Positions 62,282 through 64,000 of a stretch of DNA of 64,000 bases are shown here, in pieces (the first letter of the stretch is position 1; each line of letters starts with the position of its first letter). The notes beneath the pieces were generated by a model, which saw only the letters and a program-made list of their open reading frames with translations, was not told the origin of the DNA and did no database searches. The DNA comes from Cytobacillus praedii (GTDB lineage: Bacteria > Bacillota > Bacilli > Bacillales > Cytobacillaceae). The stretch is from positions 1-64,000 of the forward strand of contig NZ_LMBX01000009.1 of NCBI RefSeq assembly GCF_001439605.1. Reading direction: 5' to 3'. The position numbers were made by a program, and so were the translations under genes.

Positions 62282-63485
62282 TGAGAAGAAATTATGGAAA
62301 GAGCGGTTTAATCAGAGAATTAAAGAGCTGAGCCGCTATTTGCGGTATATTTTTAACGGTCATATTATGATTGTGATGGTTTTCTTGCTTGGAACAGCCG
62401 CCTTTTATTATCAGCAATGGCTAACAACTGTTTCTGAGCAATTTCCAGCAGCTATTATCATGGCAATCGCACTTGCCTTTATACTTACCTATACTCCTAA
62501 CTATACGTTTCTTATGGAAGCAGATCGAATTTTCCTTCTGCCGCTTGAAAATAGACTTCAAAGTTTTTTTAAACGCTCATTAGCTGTCAGTTTCCTCCTT
62601 CATGCGTATTTGCTTATCATGGGCTTAGCTGTATTTATGCCGATGTATGCACGTGTAAATAATGGAGATTTTCAGCCGTTTTTGCTGTTTTTGCTTGCGT
62701 TATTGGTGGTGAAGGGGATCAATCTGCTTATTCGCTGGAAAGCGCAGTACTATGTTGAAAAGTCTGTTCATCTGATTGATACTTTTATCCGTTATGCAGT
62801 AAACGTCGTCTTTTTATTTTTTCTTTTTTCCAATGAAGGTTTGCTATTCCTGTTGCCTGAGGTCGTCCTTCTGCTCCTCTTGTATGTATACTACAGCAAA
62901 AACACAAAGGAAAAAGGATTGAAATGGGAGTCTCTGATTGAACAGGAAGAACGAAGGATGACTTCCTTTTACCGATTAGCCAACCTGTTTACAGATGTAC
63001 CGCATTTACGAGATCGTGTGAAAAGACGTTCATGGCTTGATTGGCTGTTTAACAGGCTAGCATTTGCACAGAAAAATACGTTTAGCCATCTTTTCATAAG
63101 AACCTTTTTACGTGCCGGTGATTATTTTGGCCTATTCGTCCGTTTAACGATTATCGGGGCTGCAGGCATTTATTTCATTTCATTTGGATACGGGCAAATT
63201 CTGCTTGTTTTACTATTTATGTATTTAACAGGATTCCAACTGCTGCCGCTTTGGAATCATCACCAAAATAAACTATGGGTGAACCTGTATCCGCTTGATG
63301 AAAGATTGAAGGAACAATCGTTTAAAAGTCTATTATCAAGAATTTTATATTTACAAGCCTTGTTATTATCGCTAGCTGTTTTAGTAAAGGGAGAGGGGAT
63401 CATCGCACTGCTCTCACTTATAGCTGGCATTGGGTTTACTTATCTCTTTACTCAATTCTATATTAAGAAAAAGCTTAATTTCTAA
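62274..63485 (+). CDS. ecsB: ABC transporter permease EcsB
   Basis: From ATG 62274 (AAAGGAAG upstream) the protein has 403 residues and about ten hydrophobic segments: IFNGHIMIVMVFLLGTAAFYYQQWL, LYPLDERLKEQSFKSLL. It overlaps ecsA by 8 nt. Length and order match EcsB, the membrane partner of EcsA. Confidence 0.93.
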   Translation: MFDEKKLWKERFNQRIKELSRYLRYIFNGHIMIVMVFLLGTAAFYYQQWLTTVSEQFPAAIIMAIALAFILTYTPNYTFLMEADRIFLLPLENRLQSFFKRSLAVSFLLHAYLLIMGLAVFMPMYARVNNGDFQPFLLFLLALLVVKGINLLIRWKAQYYVEKSVHLIDTFIRYAVNVVFLFFLFSNEGLLFLLPEVVLLLLLYVYYSKNTKEKGLKWESLIEQEERRMTSFYRLANLFTDVPHLRDRVKRRSWLDWLFNRLAFAQKNTFSHLFIRTFLRAGDYFGLFVRLTIIGAAGIYFISFGYGQILLVLLFMYLTGFQLLPLWNHHQNKLWVNLYPLDERLKEQSFKSLLSRILYLQALLLSLAVLVKGEGIIALLSLIAGIGFTYLFTQFYIKKKLNF

Positions 63486-63564
63486 TGTTTGTACATTAGC
63501 TAAGTGAAACCTTTCCAACTGTCTAACGTATAAAATAGTACAGAATGTAAAGGTAGGGAAGCTT

Positions 63565-64000
63565 ATGAACGAGTATGAATTACTTGTAATTCGGGAGATA
63601 GAGGATTGGAAGCGCCAAATGGTGAAGCGTTCGGGTATTCTTAATAGACTTTCGAAAAAAGCACAGACAAAGGTAAATAATTGGATTCCGGACAAGGTCC
63701 ATCAAATGTTGACAGAGAGTATAAAAAACATGGTAAAAGCCACATTAATTGGCTCAAATCTGACGACCAAAAAAAACCAATACACATTAAGCACACTGGC
63801 TGAGATGGATGACTTATTAATGAAAAAACTGTCCATTTATCGAAAGACAGCAGTGGTTGAAGGAGCAGGAACAGGGGCAGGAGGCATTCTTCTTGGGTTA
63901 GCCGATTTCCCGCTCCTGCTTTCCATAAAAATGAAATTCCTCTTTGAAGCGGCATCTATTTATGGCTATGATACGAGTGAATATGAAGAAAGACTTTTTA
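63565..64000 (+). CDS. ecsC: EcsC, partial at the window edge
   Basis: ATG 63565 follows AGGTAGGGA. The 145 visible codons read MNEYELLVIREIEDWKRQM..., with VVEGAGTGAGGILLGLADFPLLLSIKMKFLFEAASIYGYD, the core of the EcsC family. The gene continues past the end of the window. Its role with EcsAB is not known. Confidence 0.92.
   Translation, partial: MNEYELLVIREIEDWKRQMVKRSGILNRLSKKAQTKVNNWIPDKVHQMLTESIKNMVKATLIGSNLTTKKNQYTLSTLAEMDDLLMKKLSIYRKTAVVEGAGTGAGGILLGLADFPLLLSIKMKFLFEAASIYGYDTSEYEERLF

Overview
The window reads as a chromosomal segment of a low-GC, endospore-forming Bacillaceae bacterium. Evidence is the strong AAGGAGG-type ribosome binding sites, frequent TTG and GTG starts, two alpha/beta-type spore DNA-binding proteins, YheCD coat-associated proteins, two tiny YjcZ-type peptides, and gene order that follows the Bacillus subtilis yhe-yha-hpr-serC-hit-ecs block from about 25.6 kb to the right edge. 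No prophage, transposase, CRISPR array, rRNA or tRNA gene was seen.

Left part (1-24.5 kb), more variable: an HxlR-type regulator divergent from a catE-like dioxygenase; directly after it a HesB/IscA-like gene whose only obstacle is an in-frame UGA at the first conserved Fe-S ligand cysteine, followed by a SECIS-like stem-loop, so a probable selenoprotein; an operator-rich promoter driving a His/Arg-rich small protein and an O-methyltransferase; two YitT-type membrane proteins; a CheY-like receiver overlapping a protein that joins MshEN-like repeats to a CheX-like phosphatase module; a guanine-riboswitch-controlled pbuG; an OmpR/HK two-component pair; two CorC/HlyC-type membrane proteins with matching leader hairpins around a MerR gene frameshifted just after its start; an orphan sporulation-type kinase; a Fur-box-led feoAB operon; a sigY-type ECF operon with its own TGAACG/CGTC promoter; and fumC.

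Middle (24.5-42.8 kb): SASP genes, yheE and yheF, a run of four YheC/YheD ATP-grasp genes (a doubled pair), yheB, yheA, a TIGR01777 epimerase, a Cache-type chemoreceptor, yhaX, hemZ, a 51-bp tandem repeat array, an acyl-CoA synthetase behind a cre-like site, yhaR and yhzD. Dispersed palindromic repeats sit in several gaps.

Right part (42.8-64 kb): yhaQP (ABC exporter), yhaONM (SbcD/SbcC-like nuclease pair and the YhaM exoribonuclease), yhaL, prsA, tiny sporulation peptides, a DUF3267-like protein, yhaI, hpr (scoC), yhaH, trpP with a TRAP-binding triplet array over its start, serC, a cupredoxin, a soluble-type glucose/sorbosone dehydrogenase, an acylphosphatase, hit, and ecsA-ecsB-ecsC (ecsC cut by the window end). 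Common themes are sporulation, iron and redox homeostasis, protein secretion (prsA, ecs, hpr) and signal transduction.
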